A stretch of DNA of 64,000 nucleotides from Arthrobacter mangrovi. Its GTDB lineage: Bacteria > Actinomycetota > Actinomycetes > Actinomycetales > Micrococcaceae. The position numbers and the translations under genes are program-made. This document shows positions 44,008 through 53,137 of this stretch, piece after piece; the first letter of the stretch is position 1; the number at the start of each line of letters is the position of its first letter. A model generated the notes under the pieces. It worked only from the letters and a program-made list of their open reading frames with translations, ran no database searches and had not been told where the DNA came from. Location of the stretch: positions 1 to 64,000 of the forward strand of contig NZ_BRVS01000001.1 of assembly GCF_026011795.1 (NCBI RefSeq). The letters run 5' to 3'.

Positions 44008-46149
44008 CTACGGGTAGAGCAGGTCCGCGGGGACGCTGCCGAAGCCGCCGGTGTCGTAGTACTTCGCCACCTTCTCCATGTAGCCCGTCCACTGCGCGCC
44101 GGCGATCGAGGAGCCGTCCACGAACTCGCGGGCCACGCCGTTGACGGGCACGTAGTTCAGCGAGGAGTAGGACTGCCAGGTGCCGACCCAGGACGCCGTC
44201 GAAATGCCCTGCGTGTAGCCGACGGTCCAAGTCTGTTCGGAGAGGTCGGTGGTGCCCGTCTTCGCGGCCGCCGGCACACCGATCGGCTCGATGCTCCCGG
44301 GCGCGTTTTCCACGAGCTTCTGCAGTGGCTTGCTGATGGCGGCCGCGACCTCCTTGGAGATGGCCTGGCTGCACTTCTGGTCCGGTACGTCGTAGTTGGT
44401 GCCCTGTGAGTCCGTGACTTCCAGCAGCGCGATCGGCTCGCAGTAGCGGCCGCCGGAGGCGAACGTGGCATAGGCTGCGGCCATGGTCATCGGCGCAACC
44501 TCCTGGCCGCCGATGATGAAGGACGGGCTGGCGACCGACAGCGGCTTGCCGTCGACGGCCCGGTGCACACCCATCCGGGTGGCGGCGTCCTGGATGTCGC
44601 AGAGGTCAAGCTGGGCCGCCTGCGCCGCGGTGGCGGAGTTGACCGAATCCGTCAGGCCCTCGCTGACCGTCATGGGCCGGGCATAACCGGGCAGCGCGTT
44701 CTTGAAGCTCCACTGGCTGAACACGGTGTTCTTCGGGGCGCAACTGGCCTTCCAGTCATAGCCTTCCGGGTAGAAGGTCCGGCTGGCGTCAACCACCTCG
44801 TTCAGCGCCCGCCCCGCTTCCAGCCAGGCCACCGTCGTGAACGGCTTCATGGTCGAACCGGGCTGGAAGCCGTAGGGGGTTCCGCCCTTGGAGGCGTCCA
44901 CGTTGAAGTTCAGCTCGGTGTTGGAGGCCGCGGGTTCCGGGCTGTAGTTCGTGTTCTGCGCCATCGCCAGGATCTTGCCGGTGCCGGGCTCCACCGAGAC
45001 CATCGAGGAACCGGCCCCGGACTCGTCGCCCATCGGGACCTGCTTCTCGATCTGTGCCTGGGCCTCCTTCTGCAGCCGCGAGTCGAGCGTGGTCTTGATG
45101 GTCAGTCCACCGCGGGCCAACAGCCTCGCCCGCTCGGTGGCGTCCTTGCCGAACACGTCCGACTGCAGCACGAGGTTCTCCACGTAATTGCAGAAGTAGT
45201 CGCCCATCGTCGCGGCCGTGCAGCCGGAATGGATCGGCTGCGGGTCCAGGTCCAGCCCGGACGCCTTGGCCTCCTTGTATTCGGCCTCGGTGATCTTGCC
45301 GTTCTTCAGCATCGCCGCCAGGACCATGTTGCGGCGTTCCTTGGTCACGTCCGGGTTGGTCACCGGGTCGAAGTAGTTCGGCGACTGCACCATGCCGGCG
45401 AGCATGGCCGACTGGGCGATGTTGAGTTCTTTGGCGGGAATCCCGAAGAACGACTGGGAGGCCGCTTCCACCCCGTAGGTCTGGCGGTTGAACAGCACGA
45501 TGTTCAGGTAGCCCTGCAGGATCTCGTCCTTGGAGTACTCGCGTTCCACTGTGACGGCCAGCTTCGCCTCGCGCACCTTGTCCGCTATTGACTTGGTGCC
45601 GCTGATCGTCAGCTCCTCGACCGGCTTGCCCGCCTGTACGCCCGCGTCGATCAGGACGTTGTTGACGTACTGCATGGTGATCGTCGACGCGCCCTGCAGC
45701 CCGCCGCCCGCTGCGTTGTTCACCAGCGCCCGTGCCATGCCCTGCAGGTCCACGCCGCCATGGTCGTAGAACCGGGCGTCCTCGATCGAAATGATCGCAT
45801 CCTGCATGTGCTGCGAGACATCCTCCAGCTTCACCGGTTCGCGGTTCTCGGCGTAGAAGGACGCGATCAGCTTCCCGTCCGCGCTGTAGATTTTCGACGG
45901 CGCGTCGAGCGGCGCGCGCTCCAGCTCGCCGGGAAGGTGCTCGAAGAGTTCCGCGATCTGGCTGCCTCCCGACGCCGCCACCGCCGTGGCCGGAACCAGC
46001 AGTCCGGCAGTGAGGACGCCGCACAGCATGCTGACCGCCAGGAACAGGGCGATCTTCCCGCGCTTGGTGAGGGAATCCGGCAAGGACAGACGAGGCTTAG
46101 GCACCCTGTAAACGTTATGGCAACCGGCTGAGAGGATTCTGGAAGCCAC
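44008..46149 (-). CDS. Class A penicillin-binding protein (transglycosylase/transpeptidase)
   Basis: 713 residues. One N-terminal span (FLAVSMLCGVLTAGLLVPATAVA). GT51 domain: AIISIEDARFYDHGGVDLQGMARALVNN (catalytic Glu), QGASTITMQYVNN and NRQTYGVEAASQSFFG. Transpeptidase domain: PGSTMKPFT (active-site Ser), SVNSAT (SxN) and AAKTGTT (KTG). No PASTA repeats, unlike PonA relatives. Polymerises and cross-links peptidoglycan. The ATG at 46149 may be preceded by few signals; a start nearer the span is possible. Confidence 0.93.
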   Translation of the reverse strand: MASRILSAGCHNVYRVPKPRLSLPDSLTKRGKIALFLAVSMLCGVLTAGLLVPATAVAASGGSQIAELFEHLPGELERAPLDAPSKIYSADGKLIASFYAENREPVKLEDVSQHMQDAIISIEDARFYDHGGVDLQGMARALVNNAAGGGLQGASTITMQYVNNVLIDAGVQAGKPVEELTISGTKSIADKVREAKLAVTVEREYSKDEILQGYLNIVLFNRQTYGVEAASQSFFGIPAKELNIAQSAMLAGMVQSPNYFDPVTNPDVTKERRNMVLAAMLKNGKITEAEYKEAKASGLDLDPQPIHSGCTAATMGDYFCNYVENLVLQSDVFGKDATERARLLARGGLTIKTTLDSRLQKEAQAQIEKQVPMGDESGAGSSMVSVEPGTGKILAMAQNTNYSPEPAASNTELNFNVDASKGGTPYGFQPGSTMKPFTTVAWLEAGRALNEVVDASRTFYPEGYDWKASCAPKNTVFSQWSFKNALPGYARPMTVSEGLTDSVNSATAAQAAQLDLCDIQDAATRMGVHRAVDGKPLSVASPSFIIGGQEVAPMTMAAAYATFASGGRYCEPIALLEVTDSQGTNYDVPDQKCSQAISKEVAAAISKPLQKLVENAPGSIEPIGVPAAAKTGTTDLSEQTWTVGYTQGISTASWVGTWQSYSSLNYVPVNGVAREFVDGSSIAGAQWTGYMEKVAKYYDTGGFGSVPADLLYP

Positions 46150-46288
46150 GCCACCCCCGAAACGCGGCGTGCCGGCGCGGGCCGGCAGATGCCCTAGAGT
46201 CGGAGGGTGGCTTCATGCGTCCCCGGGTCGATCCGCCGCCCAGACGGCGGCTCCCCGCGGCGCACTCCCGAGGTTACCGGCGGGTAGG

Positions 46289-47923
46289 ATGGCGGACGTG
46301 AATTACGCCACCGGCGCCGCGCGGGCCCCCGAACGGCGCTGGATCGAATCCCCCGCCCGCGCGTTCTCCGAAGCGGTGCTGACGCGGCGCCTGCTCGGTT
46401 CCCCCGCGTTCTTCGGGAAGTGGGGCTGGCTTGTCCCCCTGCTCGTCGCGGCCATCGGCGGCGTCCTCCGCTTCTACCGGCTCGGCGAACCGGGCTCCCT
46501 GGTCTTCGACGAAACCTACTACGTCAAGGACGCCTACTCCTACCTCCATTTCGGCTACGAGCGGGAGTGGCCGGACGACGCCAACGATGCTTTCAACGCC
46601 GGCAGCCCCGGACAGCCCCGGGACGAGCCCGAATACGTGGTGCATCCCCCCGTCGGCAAGTGGATGATCGCCTTCGGCATGGCGCTCTTCGGCACCGACA
46701 ACGCCTTCGGCTGGCGGTTCGGCGCGGCCCTGACCGGAACCGTCTCGATCCTGCTCATCGCCTTGATCGCGCAGAAGCTGTTCAAATCGACGGCGCTCGG
46801 CGGCGTCGCGGGGCTGCTGACCGCCATCGACGGCCACCACCTGGTGCACTCGCGCACCTCCCTGCTCGACATTTTCCTCAGCTTCTGGATCGTGGCCGCG
46901 TTCGGCGCCTTGCTGCTGGACCGGGAACACGGACGACGGCGGCTGGCCGCCAAGGTGGCGGCCCTCGCCCGGGGCGAGGGTACTCCCCGGGAGTCGGACC
47001 TGCTGTATGGGCCGCCGGTGCTGTGGCGCCCCTGGCGGCTTTCGGCCGCGGTGTGCCTGGGCCTGGCTGTGGGCACCAAATGGTCGGCGCTGGCCTTCCT
47101 CGCGGCCTTCGGACTGATGGCGGTGCTGTGGGACATGAACGCGCGCCGCGTCGCCGGCATCCGGCACTGGTTCGCCGCCGGCGTGGTGCGGGACGGGCTG
47201 CCCGCGTTCTTCACCATGATTCCGCTCGCCGCGGCCACCTACCTCGCCACATGGACCGGCTGGTTCCTCTCGAAGGACGGCTATGACCGGCAGTGGGCCC
47301 GCGACCACGGCGGCGGCATCTGGGGCTGGGTCCCCGACCCGCTCCGCTCGCTGGCCGAATACCACCGCAGCGCCTACACCTTCCACAGCGGCCTGGATTC
47401 CTCCCACCCGTACGAATCCAGCCCGTGGTCCTGGTTGTTCATGGGACGGCCGACATCCTTCTACTACCAGGGCGAAGAGCAGGGCGTGAACGGCTGCCCC
47501 GTGGCGGACTGCTCCACCGCGGTCACCGTGGTGGGCAACCCGATCATCTGGTGGGCGGCCGCACTGGCGCTGATCGCCGTCGTCTTCGCCTGGCTGGGAC
47601 GGCGCGACTGGCGGGCCGGCGCCATCCTCTCGGGCATCGCCGCCGGATACCTGGTCTGGTTCCTCTACCCGGAGCGGACCATGTTCTTCTTCTACGCCAT
47701 CGCCTTCCAGCCCTTCCTCATCCTCGCGCTGACCTACGTGCTGGGGCTGGTGCTGGGGCGGAGCACCGACCCGCCATGGAGGCGACGGCAGGGCCTGGTC
47801 ATCGTGGGCCTGTACCTGGTCACCGCGCTGCTGGTGGCTGCGTTCTTCCTGCCCGTCTGGACCGCGGAACAGATTCCGTACCAGGACTGGCGGTGGCGGA
47901 TGTGGATGCCAAGCTGGGTATGA
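46289..47923 (+). CDS. Dolichyl-phosphate-mannose--protein mannosyltransferase (PMT family)
   Basis: 544 residues from the ATG at 46289 (GGTAGG upstream). Polytopic GT39 enzyme: the first luminal loop has FDETYYVKDAYSY with the catalytic Asp-Glu pair and YVVHPPVGKWMIAFG; about ten further spans and a C-terminal region ending WRWRMWMPSW. It transfers mannose from polyprenyl-phosphate mannose to secreted proteins during Sec export. Substrates may include the Pro/Ala-rich exported proteins of this genome (inference). Divergent from the PBP gene. Confidence 0.93.
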   Translation: MADVNYATGAARAPERRWIESPARAFSEAVLTRRLLGSPAFFGKWGWLVPLLVAAIGGVLRFYRLGEPGSLVFDETYYVKDAYSYLHFGYEREWPDDANDAFNAGSPGQPRDEPEYVVHPPVGKWMIAFGMALFGTDNAFGWRFGAALTGTVSILLIALIAQKLFKSTALGGVAGLLTAIDGHHLVHSRTSLLDIFLSFWIVAAFGALLLDREHGRRRLAAKVAALARGEGTPRESDLLYGPPVLWRPWRLSAAVCLGLAVGTKWSALAFLAAFGLMAVLWDMNARRVAGIRHWFAAGVVRDGLPAFFTMIPLAAATYLATWTGWFLSKDGYDRQWARDHGGGIWGWVPDPLRSLAEYHRSAYTFHSGLDSSHPYESSPWSWLFMGRPTSFYYQGEEQGVNGCPVADCSTAVTVVGNPIIWWAAALALIAVVFAWLGRRDWRAGAILSGIAAGYLVWFLYPERTMFFFYAIAFQPFLILALTYVLGLVLGRSTDPPWRRRQGLVIVGLYLVTALLVAAFFLPVWTAEQIPYQDWRWRMWMPSWV

Positions 47924-47965
47924 CGGGCGCACGAGACCAACTCCTCAACGACGAAAGGCGCGCAG

Positions 47966-49783
47966 ATGCGGGAAGCAGCGACTGAACTTCTGGCCCGGAT
48001 GCCCGAGGGCACCAATATCACCGATCTGCTGGTGTCCCGGCAGCGGCGGGAGCCCGGACGCGCCCTCTACGCGGTCAAGCGGAACGGGGCCTGGACCGAC
48101 GTCTCGGCGGCCGAGCTGCACGGCCAGGTAAGCGCGCTGGCGAAGGGCCTGATCAACGCCGGCGTCGAGCCAGGCGACCGGATCGCCGTCATGTCCAAGA
48201 CCCGCTACGAGTGGACGCTGGTGGACCTGGCCAGCTGGTACGCCGGCGCCGTCGTCGTTCCCATCTACGAGACCTCCTCGCCGCACCAGGTCCAGTGGAT
48301 CCTCGCCGACTCCGGCGCCAAGCTGGTCTTCGCAGAGGACGCCGCCCGGGCCGGGACGGTGCAGAGGTCGATGCAGGAGCTGCCCGAGCCGCTGCCGGTG
48401 TGGACGATGACCGGGCCCGGTTCCGGGCTGCTGGAGCTGCAGGCCAAGGGCGCGGACGTCACGGATGACGAGCTGGAGCAGGCCCGGACGTCGCGCACTT
48501 TGGAGGACCCGGCGTCGTTGGTGTACACCTCCGGTACGACGGGCCGGCCCAAGGGCTGCATCATCACCCACGGCAATTTCGCCGAACTCGCCGTCAACAC
48601 CACCGAGTTCCTCGCCGAGATCCTCAAGGAACCCGGCGCCAAGTCGCTCATGTTCCTGCCGCTGGCCCACGTGCTGGCGCGAGCCGTGCAGGTCATCTGC
48701 CTCGCCGCCGGCGTCAAGATGGGGCACACGGGCAACATGGGCGAGCTGATCGAGGACCTGGGCACCTACAATCCGACGTTCCTGCTAGTGGTGCCGCGCG
48801 TGTTCGAAAAGGTCTATGCCACCGCGCGGCAGAAGGCCGAGGACGGGGGCAAGGTCAGGATCTTCGACGCCGCCGCAGCCACCGCGATCGCCTGGTCCAA
48901 GGCGGTGGACGCCGAATCGCGCGGCGAGGGTGTGGGCCCCTCGCTGCTGCTCAAGGCCAAGCGGGTCGTGTTCAACAAGCTGGTCTATGCCAGGCTCCGC
49001 GCGGCCTTCGGCGGACAGGTGGGCTTCACCGTCTCCGGCGCAAGTGCGCTGAGCCCGGAGCTGGCGCACTTCTTCACCGGCATCGGCATCCCGGTGCTGG
49101 AGGGCTACGGACTCACCGAATCCACCGCCCCGGCCACGGTCAACCTGCCGAACCGCAATAAGATCGGCACCGTCGGCCTCCCGCTGCCCGGCACCACCGT
49201 CCGGATCGCCGACGACGGCGAGGTCCTGATCAAAGGCATCGGCATCACCCGCGGCTACCACCACAATGACGAGGCCAACGCCGCCGGTTTCGCCGACGGG
49301 TTCTTCCGCACCGGCGATCTCGGCCGGCTGGACGACGACGGCTTCCTCACCATCACCGGCCGCAAGAAGGACCTGCTGGTCACCGCCGGCGGCAAGAACG
49401 TGGCGCCCGGTCCGCTCGAAGATGCCCTGCGCGAGCATCTGCTGGTGGCGCAGGGCGTGGTCATCGGCGAAGGCCGGCCCTTCGTCGCCGCCCTGCTCGG
49501 CCTGGACCCCGAGGGCCTGGCCCGCTGGTGCCGCACCCACGGCAAGCTGCAGCTGGACATCGGCGCCGCAGCCACGGATCCCGACGTCCTCGCCGAGCTG
49601 CAGCGGGCCGTGGACCATGCCAACCGCCTCGTCTCCCGCGCCGAGCAGATCCGCAAGTTCAGCGTGCTGCGGCAGGAGCTGACCGAAGCCTCGGGCCACA
49701 TGACCCCGTCCCTCAAGCTCAAGCGGAACCAAGTGATCGAGGACTTCGCGACCGAGGTCGAGAGGCTCTACGGGAAGCCTTAG
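47966..49783 (+). CDS. AMP-dependent long-chain acyl-CoA synthetase (FadD15-like)
   Basis: 605 residues. ANL-family motifs: YTSGTTGRPKGCIITHGN (P-loop), GYGLTESTAPATVN, FFRTGDLGRLDDDGFL, and GRKKDLLVTAGGKNVAPGP near the C-terminal hinge. Length and motif wording match the FadD15 group of fatty acyl-CoA ligases. Cytoplasmic or membrane-associated; activates fatty acids for degradation or lipid synthesis. It follows the PMT gene by 42 nt with GAAAGG as ribosome site, so the two may be co-transcribed. Convergent with the TIGR01906 gene. Confidence 0.92.
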   Translation: MREAATELLARMPEGTNITDLLVSRQRREPGRALYAVKRNGAWTDVSAAELHGQVSALAKGLINAGVEPGDRIAVMSKTRYEWTLVDLASWYAGAVVVPIYETSSPHQVQWILADSGAKLVFAEDAARAGTVQRSMQELPEPLPVWTMTGPGSGLLELQAKGADVTDDELEQARTSRTLEDPASLVYTSGTTGRPKGCIITHGNFAELAVNTTEFLAEILKEPGAKSLMFLPLAHVLARAVQVICLAAGVKMGHTGNMGELIEDLGTYNPTFLLVVPRVFEKVYATARQKAEDGGKVRIFDAAAATAIAWSKAVDAESRGEGVGPSLLLKAKRVVFNKLVYARLRAAFGGQVGFTVSGASALSPELAHFFTGIGIPVLEGYGLTESTAPATVNLPNRNKIGTVGLPLPGTTVRIADDGEVLIKGIGITRGYHHNDEANAAGFADGFFRTGDLGRLDDDGFLTITGRKKDLLVTAGGKNVAPGPLEDALREHLLVAQGVVIGEGRPFVAALLGLDPEGLARWCRTHGKLQLDIGAAATDPDVLAELQRAVDHANRLVSRAEQIRKFSVLRQELTEASGHMTPSLKLKRNQVIEDFATEVERLYGKP

Positions 49784-49816
49784 CCGCCTTGGGGGACGCC
49801 GGTACGCCGGGCCGGG

Positions 49817-51832
49817 TTACCGGGCCTGCTCCGGCTCCCCCATGTACCGGGCCCGGGTGGCCTCGAGCTTCTCCGAGCTGCGCACGCGCCGGGACTTGGT
49901 CGGCCAGGTGAAGGCCATGACCAGCGACGACATCAGGAAGACCAGCACCCCGATTACGATCCCGGCGTCCATCCAAAACTGCCCCGGGAACAGCCGGATC
50001 AGCGTGTCGTTCGTGAAGAACGTCCAGGTTCCCTCGGCGAAGAAGATCCTGTGAAACTCAGTGAAGAACAGCTGCCAGTTCAGCGCGCCCAGCACGCCGA
50101 GGACCACGATTAGCAGCACCGTCGCCACTGACCCGGCGAACAGCCCGCGCCGGATCCCTCCGGGGTAGTGCCGCGCCAGGTAGATCGCGCACAGGATGGC
50201 CAGCACCAGCAGCACGGCGCCGCCGATCCAGGCCCCCATGATGACGGCCTTTACGTCCGCCATGTGTCCCACTTCGGTGTCGAGGAAGAGCTGCCGCCCG
50301 TCCGTTCCGACGAGGTCGCCGAGGTACCGCGGCCCGGACCAGTTCAGCAGGTAGTCGACGGCGTACGAGCCGTAGGTCATCCGGTCATCGGTGCTGAAGC
50401 CGAAGCCGTCCGCGGGGAAACCCGGGCGGTTGTACTCGGCCCACAGGAACAGCGGAGTGCATACGAGCCGGATCGCACCGATCAGCAGCAGGAACGGGAA
50501 GCAGACGGCGAGCACAACCTGCAGGATCCGCCCCGCCACCGGCTTGGCCCGCAGCGCCTCCTCACGCTGGTTGGCCCGTTTGATGACCTCCGAGCGCGGC
50601 GGGCTGGTGGGCAACGAGCCGGTGTCCGGATTTGTCTCGTCGGAGGGGGCGCCCCCGGCGGGCCGGGCGGGACGGCCGGTCCGGGCCCGGTCACCGGTCT
50701 CTGCCGCATTCCGGGCTCCACCGGTTTCGTCGGCCGTGCGCGGCTCTTCGTCCCGGGGCGGCTCACCGGCTTCGCCCGGTTTTCCGGCGGTTCCCCGCTT
50801 GGCGGCCTGTGCGGCTACGGCCGCAGCGCCGGCGACGCCAACTGCGGCGGCGCCCACCGCCACACCAGACGGCTTCGTAGCGGACGACGACGGCGTTCCA
50901 CCCGCGGGTGTGCCGTCGCCCTTGGTTTCGGGGCGGACTTCTATGCCGGCCTTCTCTTTCCCGGCCCGGGTTTCGGGACGGCCTTCGCTGCCCGGCTTCA
51001 CTTCCTCGGCCCGGATTTCGGGACGGCCCTCGCTGGCCGGCTTCTCGCCGTCGGCCGGTGTCTCGAGCCCGCCCTCGCTGGCCGGTTTCGCTTCCCCGGC
51101 CCGGGCCGGGGTAGCAGGAGGCGTCGAAGCACGGGTGAAAGCCGCTCCCCCGGCCGCGAGACGGGCAGCCTTCTTCAGGTCGGCATCACGCGATTCCTCC
51201 CGCGCGGCAGAGGACGGGGCACTTGGCTGGCCCGGCCGCCCCTGGTCGGCTTGATCGGCCTGCCGCTCCTGGTCGGCCTGCCGCTCCTGATCGGCCTGCC
51301 GCTCCTGGCCGCCCCGATCGGCCTGTCCTTCCTGCCCGGCCTGGTCGACCGGCCGCTCCCGGGCCCCTGCGTCGCTTGGCAGTTCGGCATTGCCACCGCC
51401 GTTCTGGCGACCGTGGCGTTCGGCTTTGGCCTGTTCCCGGCCTGCCCCGAACATTCCGCTGAGGAAGCGGATCTTGTCGGCACGGTTCGATCCGGTGGAG
51501 GCCGCGGGCTCTTCATTCCGACCGGGGGCTCCCCCGGCTTCCGGACCGCCCGCGGCAGCGGCAGTGCCTGCTGTTGCTCCTGCCGCCATTCCGGGAGGGG
51601 TCGGCTCGCCCCAGCCGGGAACGGCGTCCGGGCGGAAGCCTTCAAAAGACCTGCCGCTCCGCGGTGCCTCGCCCAGCCCGGCCTTCACCCCTTCGTTCGC
51701 CCCGCCGGTCCGCCCGGTGGACTCCGGCGGGACTGGAGTGGACCCGGCGCTGCCTTCGGACAGCCGTCCCGTGTTCCGGTCCGACCCGCGGTTCACCTCG
51801 AACCTGTCGGCATTCCTGTCCTCGCGCGCCAC
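49817..51832 (-). CDS. TIGR01906 (DUF1461) membrane protein with repeat-rich N-terminal extension
   Basis: 671 residues from a GTG at 51832 with AAAGAGGAC upstream. The last 220 residues form the TIGR01906 core: a span at AVCFPFLLLIGAIRLV, the extracytoplasmic FSTDDRMTYGSYAVDYLLNW, HMADVKAVIMGAW, and three more spans. The first about 430 residues are charged and disordered. They contain three QERQAD units (18-bp repeats 51253-51306) and four 15-residue repeats of the KPASEGRPETRA type (45-bp repeats 50909-51088). Such a long extension is unusual for this family. Function unknown. Confidence 0.82.
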   Translation of the reverse strand: MAREDRNADRFEVNRGSDRNTGRLSEGSAGSTPVPPESTGRTGGANEGVKAGLGEAPRSGRSFEGFRPDAVPGWGEPTPPGMAAGATAGTAAAAGGPEAGGAPGRNEEPAASTGSNRADKIRFLSGMFGAGREQAKAERHGRQNGGGNAELPSDAGARERPVDQAGQEGQADRGGQERQADQERQADQERQADQADQGRPGQPSAPSSAAREESRDADLKKAARLAAGGAAFTRASTPPATPARAGEAKPASEGGLETPADGEKPASEGRPEIRAEEVKPGSEGRPETRAGKEKAGIEVRPETKGDGTPAGGTPSSSATKPSGVAVGAAAVGVAGAAAVAAQAAKRGTAGKPGEAGEPPRDEEPRTADETGGARNAAETGDRARTGRPARPAGGAPSDETNPDTGSLPTSPPRSEVIKRANQREEALRAKPVAGRILQVVLAVCFPFLLLIGAIRLVCTPLFLWAEYNRPGFPADGFGFSTDDRMTYGSYAVDYLLNWSGPRYLGDLVGTDGRQLFLDTEVGHMADVKAVIMGAWIGGAVLLVLAILCAIYLARHYPGGIRRGLFAGSVATVLLIVVLGVLGALNWQLFFTEFHRIFFAEGTWTFFTNDTLIRLFPGQFWMDAGIVIGVLVFLMSSLVMAFTWPTKSRRVRSSEKLEATRARYMGEPEQAR
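50909..51088. repeat. Four tandem 45-bp units in the TIGR01906 gene
   Basis: Units at 51044-51088, 50999-51043, 50954-50998 and 50909-50953. They encode KPASEGGLETPADGE, KPASEGRPEIRAEEV, KPGSEGRPETRAGKE and KAGIEVRPETKGDGT. Increasing divergence towards one end suggests an old expansion. Confidence 0.75.
51253..51306. repeat. Three tandem 18-bp units in the TIGR01906 gene
   Basis: Each unit reads G(A/G)TCGGCCTGCCGCTCCT and encodes QERQAD on the minus strand. Near-identity suggests recent slippage. Confidence 0.75.
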
Positions 51833-51901
51833 GTTGTCCTCTTTCCTGGAATAGCTCTGCTGACCCTCACTATCGACAGTACCCGCGTCACCCTCGGCGG
51901 C

Positions 51902-51933
51902 TGCGGAATGCCACGGATGCGGAATGCCACGGA
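51902..51933. repeat. Tandem 16-bp direct repeat upstream of TIGR01906 gene
   Basis: TGCGGAATGCCACGGA occurs at 51902-51917 and again at 51918-51933, about 75-100 nt upstream of the GTG start, between it and the SpoIIM-like gene. It could be an iteron-like binding site or simple duplication. Confidence 0.55.
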
Positions 51934-52027
51934 ACCGCCGAGCCGTTCTGCGGGACGCGCAGCACCGCCGTCGTTCCGGCTGCAAGGGAAATCCGCCGCC
52001 GCAGGCTCCGGAACACCGGGCACTGCG

Positions 52028-53020
52028 TCAGCTGGTCCGGACGACCTCACCGGCGTCGAAACGGCCCAAGTCCCCGCGTTCGCCCGCCGCATACGCGCGC
52101 CGGCCAAGCACCAGCGTGTACACCCAGTACCCGGCAAGCACCAGCGCGCCGATCCCCAGCCGCGCCCAGTGCGGCAGCCCGCTCGGCGTCACGAAACCCT
52201 CGACCAGCCCGGACACGAAGAGCACCAGCACCAGGCCGAGCGCCACCGTGATCAGCGAGCGGCCCTCCCGGGCAAGCGACGCCGACCGCTTCATCCGTCC
52301 CGGCGACACCCACGCCCAGAAAATCCGCAGCCCCGCTGCGCCGGCGATAAAGATCGCGGTGATCTCCATCAGGCCGTGCGGCAGGATGTACAGGAAGAAG
52401 GTGTCCAGCTCGCCGTAGGCCGCCATCATGCCGCCTGACATGCCGACACCCTGGGCGTTCATCCACAGGATGAGCGGCACCCATACGCCGGTCACGCCGA
52501 AGGCCACGCACTGGGCCGCGATCCAGGCGTTGTTGGTCCACACCATCCCGGCGAAGGACGCCTGCGGGTTCTCCGAGTAGTAGTTGACGAAGTCCTGCTC
52601 CACGTAGCGGCGCAGCTCGGCGTCCGAGCCCATTGCCTTGATGACCTCGGGGTTGCCGGCCACCCAGGCTCCGAACAGCCAGGCGACCAGGATGAAGGCG
52701 GCACCGATGATGACCGTGAGCCAACGCAGCCGGTAGAACGCCGCGGGCAGCGCGAAGACGAAGAAGTTGGCGACGTCCTCGGTGAAGTTTGAGCGCGCGC
52801 CCGTGAACCGGGTACGGGCGCGGGAAATCCGGGTGGAGAGCGCAGCAGAGAGCTGGCTTTCGGGCGCGATGGAGCGGATCATCGACAGGTGCGTCGAGGC
52901 ACGCTGGTAGAGGACCAGCAGCTCGTCCGCCTCCGCGCCGGTCAGCCGGCGTTTGGCGCTGAGCTCATCCAGGCGCTTCCAGTCATGCTGGTGCACCGCT
53001 GTGAAGGCATCGATATCCAC
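52028..53020 (-). CDS. SpoIIM-like stage II sporulation protein M family
   Basis: 330 residues. A cytoplasmic helical N-terminus (DAFTAVHQHDWKRLDELSAKRR ... VLYQRASTHLSMIRS) precedes a DUF95/SpoIIM membrane domain with five or six spans (LRWLTVIIGAAFILVAWLFG, NAWIAAQCVAFGVTGVWVPL, LHGLME-type HGLMEITAIFIAGAAGLRI). The family is widespread in non-sporulating Actinobacteria next to RDD proteins, as here. Function outside sporulation unknown. Confidence 0.9.
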   Translation of the reverse strand: MDIDAFTAVHQHDWKRLDELSAKRRLTGAEADELLVLYQRASTHLSMIRSIAPESQLSAALSTRISRARTRFTGARSNFTEDVANFFVFALPAAFYRLRWLTVIIGAAFILVAWLFGAWVAGNPEVIKAMGSDAELRRYVEQDFVNYYSENPQASFAGMVWTNNAWIAAQCVAFGVTGVWVPLILWMNAQGVGMSGGMMAAYGELDTFFLYILPHGLMEITAIFIAGAAGLRIFWAWVSPGRMKRSASLAREGRSLITVALGLVLVLFVSGLVEGFVTPSGLPHWARLGIGALVLAGYWVYTLVLGRRAYAAGERGDLGRFDAGEVVRTS

Positions 53021-53137
53021 GATCCCAGCCTATCGGCAGCAGTGCCGCCCGAGGTGCGCGGCCGCCCGCGGCCGCCGCGCGCCGTCGTCGTTGTTTTGAG
53101 GCAGTGCACGCACGCGGAGCGCCGCTAGAGTGAAGGT

